A stretch of 64,000 nucleotides of DNA from Eukaryota sp. TZLM1-RC (lineage: Eukaryota > Metamonada: BaSk clade), in assembly GCA_040285825.1 (NCBI GenBank), contig JAUPSS010000003.1:1178001-1242000 (forward strand). The letters are read 5' to 3'. The position numbers were made by a program, and so were the translations under genes. Numbering within the stretch: position 1 is the first letter of the stretch; the number at the start of each line of letters is the position of its first letter. Positions 39,003 to 50,165 of the stretch are shown here, piece by piece. The notes beneath the pieces are model-generated. The model searched no databases. It worked only from the letters and a program-made list of their open reading frames with translations, and was not told where the DNA came from.

Positions 39003-39318
39003 ATGAAGTGTTCAACGGAGCTTTTAAGTTGCACGATCTGTAATCACCAGAGCGTCAAGCACAGAATGGTTCAACACCTTGCTGAACATCATCCTGATAC
39101 ACTTATCAGTACCTTTGCTAAAAAGAACTCGTGATCAAACATCTAAGAACACAGTTGATTCAATCAATAAACAAGTCACATCATCTAGAGTGCACCTTTC
39201 TATGAATGAACCTGAAGATTTTCCTCAATATTCATCAGTTCCAGTTGACCCTCATGTTCCCAGTGGAAATCCTTTCACAGGACTATCTCCAAGTCGAGAC
39301 ACAGGACTTATTTTATAA
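39003..39318 (+). CDS. Small C2H2 zinc-finger-like protein, split by an intron or frameshift
   Basis: From ATG 39003 the frame reads MKCSTELLSCTICNHQSVKH and then RMVQHLAEHHPDTLI: a C-x2-C...H-x4-H zinc finger similar to Di19/C2H2 types. It stops after the residues AKKNS (about 39132). A second frame then continues protein-like text (NEPEDFPQYSSVPVDPHVPS) to a stop at 39316-39318. A GT...AG intron of 58 bp could join them in frame, but it is longer than the introns in RAD50 and I cannot confirm it. The gene is divergent from the 36.9-38.9 kb gene. It may be a pseudogene. Confidence 0.35.
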
Positions 39319-39450
39319 TATTATATTATACCAAATTGGATACTATAATTAGTAGTTTTAATATTACATTTATCCAACAAGTACGAGCAAACATTCAAAT
39401 GATTCTATACCTTCGGACGGTTCGTTCTCGGATCATAGCACATATTACAG

Positions 39451-39675
39451 TCAGTCAGTCTCTACATCAATGTAAAAGACACTTATTCCATTCCTTTTAT
39501 TCGCTATGACCCTACCCTTTTCAAAAAAGGGTTTGATGTAATTTATAACAGTGATATGAATCAAATCTAATCCACTCATCTCAACAAATTCATCTCGATT
39601 TTCACAGATTCCATCTGCACTTGCTACTTGGGCTATCACTTGCTCAAAGGCGTAGTGGAGATGGAAGCGAAACAA
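39451..39675 (-). CDS. Small hypothetical ORF, possibly a last exon
   Basis: Open for 74 codons with protein-like, non-repetitive text (QVIAQVASADGICENRDEFV, INYIKPFFEKGRVIANKRNG). It sits about 210 bp beyond the RAD50 stop on the same strand. An upstream ATG at about 39724 (MKSPGYWRR) could belong to a first exon joined by a 31-34 bp intron, but the 5' splice site would be GTTG/GTTT rather than GTAAG/GTATG. No family recognised. Confidence 0.3.
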   Translation of the reverse strand: MFRFHLHYAFEQVIAQVASADGICENRDEFVEMSGLDLIHITVINYIKPFFEKGRVIANKRNGISVFYIDVETD

Positions 39676-39886
39676 CAGTCTTTTGAGTCACCATTCGCCT
39701 CCAATAACCAGGACTCTTCATTGATGCGTTTGATGGGAATGGAAAAGAAAAGTTAAAAACATGTAGGTCTTTTGTGTTTATAATGGTTGTAAGTGATACA
39801 TAATATTTTTTAGGGCAAATTCCTGATTATAAATTGGTTTAAATCACCATTATTGTCTTAAATATAACTAATTAAATAAGAAATTA

Positions 39887-42800
39887 TTAAATATAATCAT
39901 TACGCATCGATTTTAACCTAATCTCTGAGCATCCATTGTCGTTTTTGCTAACTTCATAATAATCATCGGGAATTTCAGCCTCAATACCTGCAGACTGATA
40001 AGAACCAATAAGCTGATGAATAAACTCCGAATCATGTGTAATAACCACCAATTGCAAGCTTCTATTACCACCAGTAACTCGAGCCAAACTCTGGGCCAAC
40101 GAAGCAGAATTGCCAGCATCAAGATTAGTGGTAGGTTCGTCTAGAGTAAGAAAGTTGCAGCGAACTCCAAAGGTTTCTGCCAAAGCAAGCCTTATCAATA
40201 TGCTAGCTAGAACCTTTTGGCCAGCTGAACACTGTCCTTTCATATCAATAGACACTCCATTTTGTCTAAAGACAACTCTATATTTGTATTTCCTTGTTTG
40301 TCCAACTATTTCACTATTTGTTTCAACCCTTACTGAATCAATATCCTTGCCAAAATACGTTTGCTGCCACAGGTTACACAATCTCTCATTCAAAGTGTCC
40401 AATTTAGCACGGTGATATTCAATAATTGCTTGATTTGTCAATTCCATAAACTCTGCGATATCTTTAATTCCACATTCAACAGCTTCTAAATCAATCTGGT
40501 TTTCTTGAAAAAGTTGATTCAAATCCTTGAAGTCATTAGTATTTAATTGTTTTTCTGCATTGTTGATAGCTTGGAGTTGGGCGGACTTTCTACCAGCTAA
40601 ATGATCTATTTTTGTTTGAAAACTTTGTCTCTTTGAATCAAGTTCCTTTCTTTTTCTCCTGAGTGTGTCAAGTGACGAATAGAGCTCATACTGGTCTGAA
40701 TTCTGAACCTCTTGAATCTCTTGAGAGACTACTTCTAGAGCATTTCGCATTCTCAAATACTGAATATTTAAAAGCAACATATTCTCGACATTATTCAACT
40801 TTACTATTCGTTCTTTTACACTTGACAATTGTTGTGAGGAATTTTCATATTGATTTTGATATTGCAGATACTCTGTCTTGATAATATCAACCCTGCTAAA
40901 CTGCTCCTTCAGCTCATCAAGCTCATTAGCTCTAACCTCTTCCTTTTCCAACAAGCAATTGCAAGAATCTATGAGAGTAGTGATACTGGTAATAGTATTG
41001 TCATATTCACTGATAGAGCTCTTTAATTCATTAACAGATTTTGTGAACTTGTGTTCTGTTTGAGACTTGCTGTCCAAAAGGCCTTGTCTGGGTCTGGTTT
41101 CTAAAGTTTTCTTGTGTTGAAGTGATTGAATATTTGATTGAGCTTCACTGAGTTTTGATTTGATTAGTTCAAATTTTTGGCTTGCTTGTCGAATATTTGA
41201 CAATTTTTGAGCCTTTTCAGAATGAATTTTTGTTAACTGATACTGACATTCCTTAAAATTGGAAATTTTCGAAGAGTAATCACGAATCAAATTTTCAGAT
41301 TCCTTAATAGAGCTGACAATAGAGCTCATGTCCAGATCAGCAGATTTACTAAGTAAATGTTCCAACTTTTGAATTTTCTGTTGAAGCGCTGAATGGTTTC
41401 TTGAATCAGAAAGAACCGAATTCAAAGCAGCCAAGACACCACGTAAAGACTCTACAGTGGAATTGAGCTCACTGACACGTTGAGACAAGTTGTCAGAATT
41501 CATTTTAAGAGCTTCTGTTTTTGACTCTTGGAATGACAACTCAGCATTAATAACCTCAATTCTTTCTTGATCTCTAACAAATTGCGAATAATAATCCTTG
41601 ACTTCATCTAATTCCGTCAAAGTCTCTTGAATTCCATTGACCTGTTGCTCAAGTTCCACAATTTCTCCCTCAATTTGCCCCTTTTTTTCATCTAATTCTT
41701 TCATTAATTCAGGTAGTCTTTTCTTTGGAAGTTTTGATTTACACAAAACACAAGAATTCGAATCACAAGATTCAGTATAAAGTGACTCAAAAGACGTGAG
41801 TAGAGCTTTCTTGACAGAAATTCTGGAAAGCAGAGATTCCAATTCCTGGTTACCATGGCAAATTTCTTCCAAGACATTAGAAGTACCGTAATTTCTCTTA
41901 TATTTGGAAACATTTTTCTTTAATTTTGTTCGTTCATCAGTTAATTCTTGCAACTTCGACCTGTTAATCATATATTCAGTGTCTAACTTGGATAATTCGG
42001 TACTAGACTGAGATAATTCTGATGTTGAGAGTCTTAATTGCTCCTTAATATCTTGAATTCTGAGACTGACAAAATCAAAGTTTAGAAGTGGTGAATGATC
42101 AGTGATTTTTAAAGCATCCCCAAGATTACTTTCCACAAAACAGGTAGATATTCTATCCAAAACAGCATCCAATTCTTGTTTTCTGAATCCCAATTCGGTC
42201 TTCACCTCTGTAAACTCATTTTCTTGCTGCCAAACCTTGGCTTCTTGTTCTTTCAATAATGAGAGATCTCCTTCTAGTCTAAGGAGTTCCGACGTCCAAG
42301 TGTCAACTTCCGATCTCAATTCGTCATGCTGACGAAGGTTTTGTTCTGCCTCAAAAAATTCATCTTCAGCTGACTCGAGCTCTGACACAAGGTCCTGAGC
42401 TTTACTCAATTCCTTTTCAAACTTTTGACTCTGAATAGTCTGTTTGTTAATATCAGACTCAATTTGTTTAACTGTCTGGTCAATGAATGAAACCTTTGAC
42501 TCAATACCAGACATTATTTCATAATATTGTTTTTGTTGAGTTTCTAATTCTAAATTGTAACCGTCTCTCTTGGTGAGAAGAGAACTCTTCTCACCAATAC
42601 AATGATTCAGATACTGGATAATGGCAGGTCTCTTTCTTGAGAAATCAAAAGCTTTTTCTAATTGATCGAGACTAATGTTGAGATCCGGGGGTAATGGAAG
42701 GTTAAAGAGACTGATTGACTGGCACTTTTTGATTATTTCTGACTGGATATCAATCAAATTTGATTGCTTTTCAGATATGGTACCTACACAACTAGAAATA

Positions 42801-43907
42801 TTCTCAAAATGGGTCTTTGAATCCAAATATTTTCCCTTAAGCTCTTCTGTTGTCGAAAAGAGCTCATCCCTCTGAGTCTCCAAATTTTGAAGCTCTGAGG
42901 GTAAGGAACGAAGTTTACTTTCCAAACTGTCAATAGAAGCATCTGTAATCAAAGAGAATTCCCCCAACCTTTCCTGCTCGTCAATCAAATTTTTTGCCCT
43001 TTCTTCCAATTTTTGAACTTTAATATGACAATCTTCTGCTATGCCTATTTGTTCATTTACCGAGTCCAGATCACTAACAACTTTCTGCAACTTGCCATTT
43101 AATTGGTCGAGTTCAATTTCATTCTTTTCTATTTCAGAATATCCTGTGGTTTGAACTGATTTGAGAGATTCAAATCTTTTAACTCTTTCCGAGAGCTCTT
43201 TAAACGACCCCTAAGATTAAAAATGAGGGTCCAGACATACATTTAGTTCTAATTTTTTTGTTTTTAAGAATTGGGAATGTTTTTTTAATTGGTCAAGGGC
43301 TTGTGTAAACTTTTGGCTAGCAAATATTTTATCAAACAAATCCTGGACCTTCTTGTCGTCATCAAAAGGCCAACAATTGTCTTCTTGGTGACAGAAGATA
43401 ACAAAATCCATTAAAGCCTTGTTGAGACCAAGTTTAGTCAGAACAATTTCAGTTACTTCGGTATTATTTGAGTTTGTGGTAGTGGTCTGCCCTTCATTAA
43501 TATGGGACAAGAGTGACTCCAGTTTAGAGAATGAGTACTTGTTGTTTTTAATAGTAACTTTCATTGTACGAGTGATACCAAAGGCCGATGCTGTATCTGT
43601 AAGGTCAGAGAACCAAACATTAATGTTAGCCTTGTGTTCAGTCTGGTTGGAGAGGCGAGGGTCATTGACAAACCTTTGACCTTTAGTGGTGTTGGGAGGA
43701 GGGTCACCAGTACATGCATAACGGAGTGATTCAATGACTGTCTAGGGTAAAAATCAGAGGATTGACAGAACTTACAGTTTTTCCTGTACCGTTGGCTCCT
43801 TTGATCATTGTCAATGGATACCTGAATTCTATTGTTTGGGGATCATGTTGTGTAGAAGGACGAAAGCTGCGGACTCCGGCTAGGTCTATTTTGTGAAGAG
43901 CGTACAT
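39887..43907 (-). CDS. RAD50: DNA double-strand-break repair ATPase RAD50 (three exons)
   Basis: Exons 43776-43907, 43241-43741 and 39887-43210 join through two micro-introns into a 1318-residue protein, the normal RAD50 length (about 1312 in humans). The chosen start gives MYALHKIDLAGVRSF, the family N-terminus. Visible motifs are Walker A IKGANGTGKT split by intron 1, a Q-loop region FVIFCHQEDNCWPFDDD, long coiled coils, the zinc hook CVLC (about residue 690), the ABC signature QCSAGQKVLASILIRLALAE, Walker B FLTLDEPTTNLD, and the switch histidine in VVITHD. RAD50 works with MRE11 and NBS1/XRS2 in end tethering and resection in the nucleus. All key residues are present, so this should be functional. 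Confidence 0.95.
43211..43240 (-). other. RAD50 intron 2 (30 bp)
   Basis: On the coding strand it starts GTATGT and ends TTAATCTTAG. Removing it joins KKLELN to GSFKEL in frame and restores the RAD50 sequence; reading through gives an early stop. Confidence 0.9.
43742..43775 (-). other. RAD50 intron 1 (34 bp)
   Basis: On the coding strand it starts GTAAGT and ends TTTACCCTAG. It splits the Walker A region: exon 1 ends GTGKT and exon 2 starts TVIESLRYACTGDPPP, as expected for RAD50. Confidence 0.93.
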
Positions 43908-44029
43908 AAGTTTTACAAAAGGAAAGCAGGTAAAAAGTATAGGAAGAAATTCTTTTGATTTTGAGTTCACTTCAAATTGATCAAAATACACAAGTTCTGC
44001 TATTTCTCCAGTGAAATTAGTGTTCAATT

Positions 44030-44590
44030 GCTAGTTGTAATTCAAAGTTTGTGTTTATACCTCTTGAAAATTTTATATTTACATAACAAAATTCTCAGTT
44101 TTGTTTAAAATATTTTACAATGGCTTCTTAAAGAGAAAGTGGACGAACTTCTTGTTAGATATTCTGGTGTTTTTCCACTGTAATACTACTGATAGTACTA
44201 CCACTTCAGGTCTATCAATTGGTTTGTGATCCTTACAGATTAATGCTCCATGGTCACAACTAAATAAGGTATCGGAGAATTAAATCATGTTTGCTTTTAT
44301 AGTATTGTATTCATGTTTCATTTTTGACACATTTTAAGAATCTTTTATTGGAGAAACCAAATTTTAATTGTTTACGCGCATTTGAGGACATTTCAAAGAA
44401 TTGTGCGCACCCACATCGCACTCGACTTCGTTATGGAGGTTACTCAGGCAATTTTCGTCTAGAATGTGAATGGTTTCGATGACTGTCTTTTTGATCCTTA
44501 TTTTTCTGTTGTTTGGAATAAAATACAATGAAATATTTGTTTGATGTACCTTTATTTATTGAATTTGCACACTTGATTAAATTAAATCAT
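44030..44590. other. Interval without a supported gene
   Basis: One short protein-like stretch near 44370-44480 (AFEDISKNCAHPHRTRLRYG, ending TGA) is open on the plus strand, but it is too short to assign. Otherwise AT-rich and empty. Confidence 0.25.
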
Positions 44591-44594
44591 AACT

Positions 44595-44690
44595 AATGGG
44601 ACGACTATCATTAAACCAAGATTTCCTCTACAAAATCTTGATTTGCTTGCTGTCTAGCTCTTGTTTGATGTTGAAAACAAAACCAAACAA
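44595..44690 (-). pseudogene. Non-LTR 3'-end stub (copy P), EEILV subfamily
   Basis: The minus strand reads QANQDFVEEILV and stop, close to the terminus ADQDFVEEILVH of the copy at 50467-50910. Only the last codons and some 3' sequence remain. Confidence 0.5.
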
Positions 44691-45035
44691 AATTTTATCT
44701 ATATTTATTTCTTGGCTTTTGGTAAACCGAAAAATGTTCCCAATTACATAGTTCCGATACTGGAAGTAAACCAAACTAAAGGATAAAGTTGAAACAAGGT
44801 CACATCGCTTTATTATCCAGAATTTTGTGAATAATAAATTGAGTTAATTCATGACCAAAATGATGAAATAGTATAAAAATAAATAAAATTAAAAGTGCAA
44901 TTAATAAAATATCATCTAATTGCTCAGAATTGATATACCAAATTACGCAAACTCGACAGTACGCTTGGTAGATAACTAATAATATACATATATACAAAAA
45001 TTCAATAATACAAATTAAAACAAAACTAAAATTAA

Positions 45036-45707
45036 TTACAAACTAGGTACCCGTACATGCAGTTTCTCCGTTTGAAGTTGTTGATCTACGTTCTCAACAC
45101 CCTTCTCTAATTTTTGTTCCATTGAAGCAATCTGGGACTTTAAATGTTGAATTTCACCTTCCTTTTCCTGAAGTTCAAGGTTGAGTTGATCAATTGAGCG
45201 TAGCAAATGCTGGTCTGTATCTTTGGTAAAAGAGTTGACTGTTGGGATGTTCAACTCATCCAAAACTTGTAACAAAAGATCGGATAAACCACCAGAAATG
45301 TGCTCTGCGATTAATATTCCCAAGTTTCTAAAAATGGATCTTCTAATTGGACAGGAAGAATTGTTTCCTGGTCGTTTTGTGGCCAGTTGTTCAGCTAGCC
45401 AAGCCTCCAACTGAAGAGAGGGACTTCGCCATTGTCTGGTGGTCGTAGCAGAGGTAGGACGAGAAAGTGAGTGAGAAAACTGAAATCTTCTAGTGGTTTG
45501 AGGATTTCGGGAAGTCTTTTTTGATGATGTAGATGTAGATGAAACACATGATGAAGGTCTGGAAGTAAGTTTTGAAATAGATGATGAAGGTCTGCTTCGA
45601 CGAGTGGAAATAGAGGTTGGTGTTCGCGCAGAGGGTGGTGGGGGTCTCTGTTCATCGTCAATGGGAAGTTGAAGAAATGTCAAGTTACAAGTAGGCAACG
45701 ACGACAT
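45036..45707 (-). CDS. Possible axonemal dynein p28-like light chain
   Basis: A 223-residue protein from ATG 45705-45707 to the stop at 45036. The N-terminal 100 residues are rich in serine, arginine and proline. Then LEAWLAEQLATKRPGNNSSC leads into CPIRRSIFRNLGILIAEHIS and LLLQVLDELN, followed by a coiled coil LNLELQEKEGEIQHLKSQI. The CP(I/V)RR-x-(I/L)F/Y...LL-x-x-x-DE pattern and the coiled coil match the axonemal dynein light chain p28/DNALI1 family, where these proteins bind inner-arm dyneins. The conserved stretch after DE is diverged here, so it could be a distant relative. The flagellar neighbours support the idea. Confidence 0.45.
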   Translation of the reverse strand: MSSLPTCNLTFLQLPIDDEQRPPPPSARTPTSISTRRSRPSSSISKLTSRPSSCVSSTSTSSKKTSRNPQTTRRFQFSHSLSRPTSATTTRQWRSPSLQLEAWLAEQLATKRPGNNSSCPIRRSIFRNLGILIAEHISGGLSDLLLQVLDELNIPTVNSFTKDTDQHLLRSIDQLNLELQEKEGEIQHLKSQIASMEQKLEKGVENVDQQLQTEKLHVRVPSL

Positions 45708-45905
45708 CGGCTAGCAGCACAAAAATGTCAAATACTATCTGTGGATTTCATTTGAATTGCATATTTTCTTTAAGCATCATTTAAACTTATTCCAAGAACT
45801 TTCATCCTCGGTGAGATCGTCCACAGACGTTCTAGAATCTTCGAATAATTGGCCACCAATCTCAGTGAGCCCATTTCTCCTCCAGAACAATACGTAGCTT
45901 TGAAG

Positions 45906-46310
45906 CTAGTTTCTATGTGGTCTCTGGAACGCTTCTGGTCTTGTTCCATAGTAGTCCTCACTAATTGCAATTTCTAGCTGATTTAGTGATGTAGAAATGT
46001 CTCTAGACCAAACTTGATTACATTCCGTACAACTGGACTGGTGTTGTGAACTTTAACTTCACCATCAACTTCTCGATAGATCTTTTGGTGTGGCATCTTG
46101 CAGCAGTTCACCTTTGCAGATGTCATGTATTCATCTCCCATCTTGACATTACCAAATGAACATTGTAACAACTTGAGAAACGCCTTGCGTGGAGTTTTCA
46201 CTTTTTGACGTGATGTACCACCACCTCCATTGCCAAATTACACCTTTACTTTTCGATCGTCTGCAAATTTTTTCACTTTGTTGATAATTGTTTTGTTTTC
46301 TTATAAAGAT
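45906..46310 (-). pseudogene. Fanzor/TnpB-like RNA-guided nuclease remnant 1 (C-terminal half)
   Basis: The minus strand reads NKVKKFADDRKVKV, a TAA, then FGNGGGGTSRQKVKTPRKAF (from 46237), GDEYMTSAKVNCCKMP, and after a one-base frameshift CTECNQVWSRDISTSLNQL (46031-45975) and GTRPEAFQRPHRN with TAG at 45906-45908. This order (FGNG-type RuvC-II block, DE-Y-x-T-S zinc-ribbon start, C-x2-C...W-x-RD...SLN RuvC-III block, RP-containing tail) is that of eukaryotic Fanzor proteins. The upstream half with RuvC-I is missing where remnant 2 begins. Inactive. Confidence 0.72.
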
Positions 46311-48125
46311 GACAAATGTGTTTCTCCTCAATGCTTTTCGAGCATTCAGATATAATTGCTGTTTTAGCAATGATCGTCTTACGTTATTAGGCAAGGATAA
46401 AACTGAAATGAAACAAAGATTGATTGAATTTCGTCAATGCATAATTGAAAACCGTTTTTATGATTTCATAGGTGATATAGATCTATTTGACGAACCTGAA
46501 AGATCTGTCTGTGAACTTTTCATTCAGTACTTCTAAAATGACTTCCAAAAGATAATGGTTGGTGCTAAGAATTTATACTATTCTGAAAAATGCAACCCAA
46601 TGAAGTTGTTATCACATGCATTTTGTATCAACAAGATTGTAAGAAGTGAAAAAGGTGCAAACGGTAATCCCATAGTAATCCCCAATTGTTTTCCACTGAC
46701 TGATTCTTATTTTGCCCAACACTTTCTGATGGACTCCAAAGTACTTTCCGATCACTTTTTTGATCAAGAAGAAACGCCTGAAGCTGTTGATCCGAACAGT
46801 AAACTAAAAACCCACCAATGGCTACAAAGACAATCTAGAAAATTCCATTTGGATTCCATTGGTTCATACAAGAATGCCATCTGGTCATTTTTCTTACATT
46901 TTGACGCGAAATGTTTACAACCAACCAGATCCAATTATAAATTTTGCTGAATTGTCCAAACAAATGGTTATTCTATTTCATTGCTGTTCCAAAGAAAAGA
47001 TTTGTTTGGACAAAAATATTTTCCGTTCAGCTTCTTGCTCAAGATTACTACTTGGAAGACTTGAAGCATAGTGAACTGGAAGAACTTGATTTGAATGGTA
47101 GAACGCCGATCGCAATTGATCCTGGAATGTGGGTTAAAAATAACACCGTGGTTGAAAAATGTGAAAAACAATTAGATGATGAACAAATTTTTGTTAGTGA
47201 ATATTTCTGACCCCGAAAAAAAACAGAAAGGATATTTAAAAAAAGAAGAATTAAGTCATGTTCTCTAAAGATGGAGCCATGGGAAAACCATCCAACAAAA
47301 AAACAGCAAAGCGAAAACCCAAAGATTTTTACAACAGATTCTGTTATTCTCAAGGTGAAAGAAATTTTGATTTGAAAAACAAGCACTTACAAAAGATAGA
47401 ACATAATATGTTAGAAAGAACTCAATGTCTAGATGTGACTGGTACAGAGGCCACAACTCAATTTTCTGACATGGTGGCACTGGGCGAAGGCAAATCCGCT
47501 GAACTTACAGAATTCAAAACTTATATCGAAGCAAAAGAATTATTCAATCTAAGAACTCGAGAGTTCTACCAGCACCCTTGGTTTAGAAAAAAACGTCAGC
47601 AGCAATATCCAAACAGAAGAAGATCAGAAGACCAAATGATTAATCAATCCAAAAATTATTTTGGACTCCCTTCAGATGTTGTTATTGGATTTGGTGATCG
47701 GAGAGATGCTGATTTCAGAATCAAAAGTGGGGAAATCATTGAGAAAGCTGTTCAGAAAAACTAAATATACAGTCTTGTTAATTGATGAATACCGAACAAG
47801 TAAGTATTGTTCTGCTTGTGCCAAATTGGGTCAAATTGGCATGAATTTTGAAGATCATGGTATCAAAAGGCCTAAACCTGTGAATATAAGACGTTTGAGG
47901 AGAAGAAGAAAATATTTGAAATGGCGGTATGAAGGAGTTGAAAGACATTATAGTTCAAAATACGAAGAAGAAAAGTCAACAGTAGACACAAATTCAATTC
48001 TTTGGGGATTACGTCGATGCTCAAGGTGCAAAACTGGGTGGGATAGGGATTTTAATTCAGCCATCAATATTCTGGAAATTATGAAGGCTAAGTTGCATAA
48101 GGATAAGACCTATAATATTGTGTAG
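46288..48125 (+). pseudogene. Fanzor/TnpB-like RNA-guided nuclease remnant 2 (near full length)
   Basis: Reading in several frames from ATG 46288 to TAG 48123-48125 gives a near-complete Fanzor-type protein of about 600 codons. Landmarks: RuvC-I TPIAIDPGMWVKNN (about 47103-47144), RuvC-II region DVVIGFGDRR (about 47677-47706), zinc-ribbon start IDEYRTSKYCSAC (about 47782-47820), second half RRCSRCKTGW and RuvC-III DRDFNSAINI (about 48013-48075). Fanzors are eukaryotic relatives of TnpB that cut DNA guided by an RNA encoded at the element's 3' end. An in-frame TAA at 46534 and at least three frame changes (around 46945, 47215-47260 and 47740) break it. The catalytic aspartates are still encoded, so decay may be fairly recent. 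Confidence 0.82.
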
Positions 48126-48452
48126 AGATAATAGGGATTAGCATTTGAATAAATAAAATAATATGACAAACAAATAATTGAAGACAAACAAAACACTTAT
48201 ATATTTATTGAGAGTATTATAAGATAATAACAATAATCACTAACTATAATCAATCAGAACAGATCAGCATGAATCATGTAATTGTTCATGATTACAACAT
48301 GATTAACAGGAAATCACAGGCAGGCTATCAAGAAAATCTTGGCTCGAGAACAGTTGGTGGAAGAGCAAAACATTGTTTTACATGGAGGACTTGTGTTCAT
48401 TTGATCTCCAATTAGCATCAACAAATTCCAATCCAAAAATCCAAAAGTATCA
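48126..48452. other. 3' flank of Fanzor remnant 2 and TMC gene upstream region
   Basis: No ORF. In Fanzor elements the guide RNA is encoded around the ORF 3' end, so this interval is where one would lie; AATTGTTCATGATTACAACATGATTAAC-like sequence at about 48280-48306 (key arms TTGTTCATGATT and ACATGATTAAC) is mildly repetitive, but I see no clear hairpin. The right part must hold the promoter of the TMC-like gene. Confidence 0.25.
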
Positions 48453-50165
48453 ATGTCTGATGGTAGTAATGTGGAAGATGAATGTAACACCCAGAGTGAT
48501 GTAAGCATAAAGCTCACTCAAGAAGAGCATCTTATTGACGATGAACTCGGTCCAATCAACTTGTCCTCTCGCATCGAGAAACTCTCCAATCTTTTATCCA
48601 CACTGTTTTTCCCCTTAAAGAAGACGGTGGTTGAAGTCGAGCGAATTTATGGTTCGACTTGTTCCTTCTACTTTTCTTTAACCCGTTCAGTGTTGGGTGC
48701 CATATTCCTCCTTGCAGTTTATTCTGGAGGCTTCTTGTATCGTCATCTCACTCGCTTATGGGATGAAGATATGTCAAATCTGCTCTACCTCGATGGACTC
48801 TACCCTGGATTTATGCTGCCTGAATCCATTCATCCTGATCAGCAAGACCATTGGGCTACCATTATTATTGCTGGTTATTTCACGGTTATTGTATTTGCTG
48901 GAATGTTCATCGTCTTTAGCGCGCGTTTAATGTACAGACAAAAGGCTATTAGAGAAGGCAAAACTATCGACACCCCTATATTCATGAACCTTATCTATTC
49001 GTGGGACTGGAATGAGTTTTCTGTAGATGAAGTGCATCATCAGGAGAATGAATTGAATGAAAACTTGAGGATTGCGTTAACAGAAGAAAGCGTTAGAATA
49101 TCTCAATTACGGGAAAAGAAACAAGGTGTGTCTGTTGCTGTCAAAGTTAAGCGTGTTTTTGGAAATATTGTGGGGTATGGGTTTGGAGTTGCTGTTCTAA
49201 TTATTGTTCTTTTGTTGCTGGTTTATGAACCTGAACCTGCTGATAGTGATGAAGAACGAAATGAAGGTTTGGTTGAGATGATTATCTCTTTGGTTGTTTC
49301 CTCTGCCATTGCTATTCTCAACTTGTTAGGACCGTTTGTGGCGACCTTTGCTGTAGGACTGTTGTCCATTGCTGATCCAGGTAAGAGGGGAGCTAAGAGA
49401 ATGAAGTTTATGTTTGGCTATAGAATGTTAACTCTGCTTCCACTTGTATTGGAACTTGGTCTTTCTTTGAGGGACACTAATCCAGACGATCATGGTGGCT
49501 GTCCTCTCAACTTTACAATGAAGAACATTCAAAATTTGATGTTTATAGCCTTTATTTTGGATATAATTATTCCCTATGTTATTGAGACCTTGAAAAGACT
49601 TGTTGGTTTTGTCAGTGGCAAGACAAGGGGTAAATCTGATGAGGAGCTCGTACAAATGCGTGCTGAGTTCCAGTATCAAGATTTCGCACTCAAACTCATG
49701 TATCATTTTGTTTTGACCATCATTGCTCTCCCCTTTAGTCCTTTTACCCCAATTATTTCGTTTTTCCTTGCTTACATTAATGCTTCATTTATCAAATGGT
49801 TCTTGTTCAAGTTCATGAAACCTCCCAAGGAAAGTCATCGCAATGAAGAAAGTAGATTTACATTTTCTCTTTATCTCGCCACCATGATGTTCTTTGCAGG
49901 TGTGATTTTTTCATTCTTTGTTTCAGTTGAACATCCATGTGGCGCTTTCTATGGTTCCAAACCTATGGACGAGAGTCTGGTCCTTCATCCATTTGTGTGG
50001 GTTCCAACCGCTCTCATGTTCTTTGCATGGTTTAGGTCAACTGTAGGATTCACAAAGTCCAATTGTTACAGGACACAGCTAGTGTTAAGAAAAAAGGCGT
50101 CCAATGCGACTTATAGGGATTTGCAAAAGAAGATACAGGAACTGCATAATGAATTGTATAATTAA
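48453..50165 (+). CDS. TMC-family transmembrane channel-like protein
   Basis: A 570-residue membrane protein from ATG 48453 to TAA 50163-50165. An acidic N-terminus is followed by roughly nine to ten hydrophobic segments (for example about residues 73-95, 135-160, 260-285, 288-320, 350-375, 415-450, 470-495, 520-535). The cytoplasmic loop after the second helix has YSWDWNEFSVDEVHH, like the SWD segment of TMC proteins, and the block EFQYQDFALKLMYHF then PFSPFTPII matches the TMC/anoctamin-superfamily core. TMC1/2 are mechanotransduction channels in animals; protist TMCs are mostly uncharacterised. At 570 residues it is shorter than animal TMCs (700-1000). A ciliary or plasma-membrane location is possible but not shown. 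Confidence 0.7.
   Translation: MSDGSNVEDECNTQSDVSIKLTQEEHLIDDELGPINLSSRIEKLSNLLSTLFFPLKKTVVEVERIYGSTCSFYFSLTRSVLGAIFLLAVYSGGFLYRHLTRLWDEDMSNLLYLDGLYPGFMLPESIHPDQQDHWATIIIAGYFTVIVFAGMFIVFSARLMYRQKAIREGKTIDTPIFMNLIYSWDWNEFSVDEVHHQENELNENLRIALTEESVRISQLREKKQGVSVAVKVKRVFGNIVGYGFGVAVLIIVLLLLVYEPEPADSDEERNEGLVEMIISLVVSSAIAILNLLGPFVATFAVGLLSIADPGKRGAKRMKFMFGYRMLTLLPLVLELGLSLRDTNPDDHGGCPLNFTMKNIQNLMFIAFILDIIIPYVIETLKRLVGFVSGKTRGKSDEELVQMRAEFQYQDFALKLMYHFVLTIIALPFSPFTPIISFFLAYINASFIKWFLFKFMKPPKESHRNEESRFTFSLYLATMMFFAGVIFSFFVSVEHPCGAFYGSKPMDESLVLHPFVWVPTALMFFAWFRSTVGFTKSNCYRTQLVLRKKASNATYRDLQKKIQELHNELYN

Noticed and set aside
43731-44027. A longer RAD50 N-terminus starting at 44027
   Set aside because: The extra 40 residues have no RAD50 likeness. 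The ATG at 43905-43907 gives the family N-terminus directly before the first beta strand.
46149-46394. Minus-strand ORF of 81 codons over the Fanzor junction
   Set aside because: The protein-like signal in this area comes from the neighbouring phase that carries the FGNG block; this frame itself shows no family motif.
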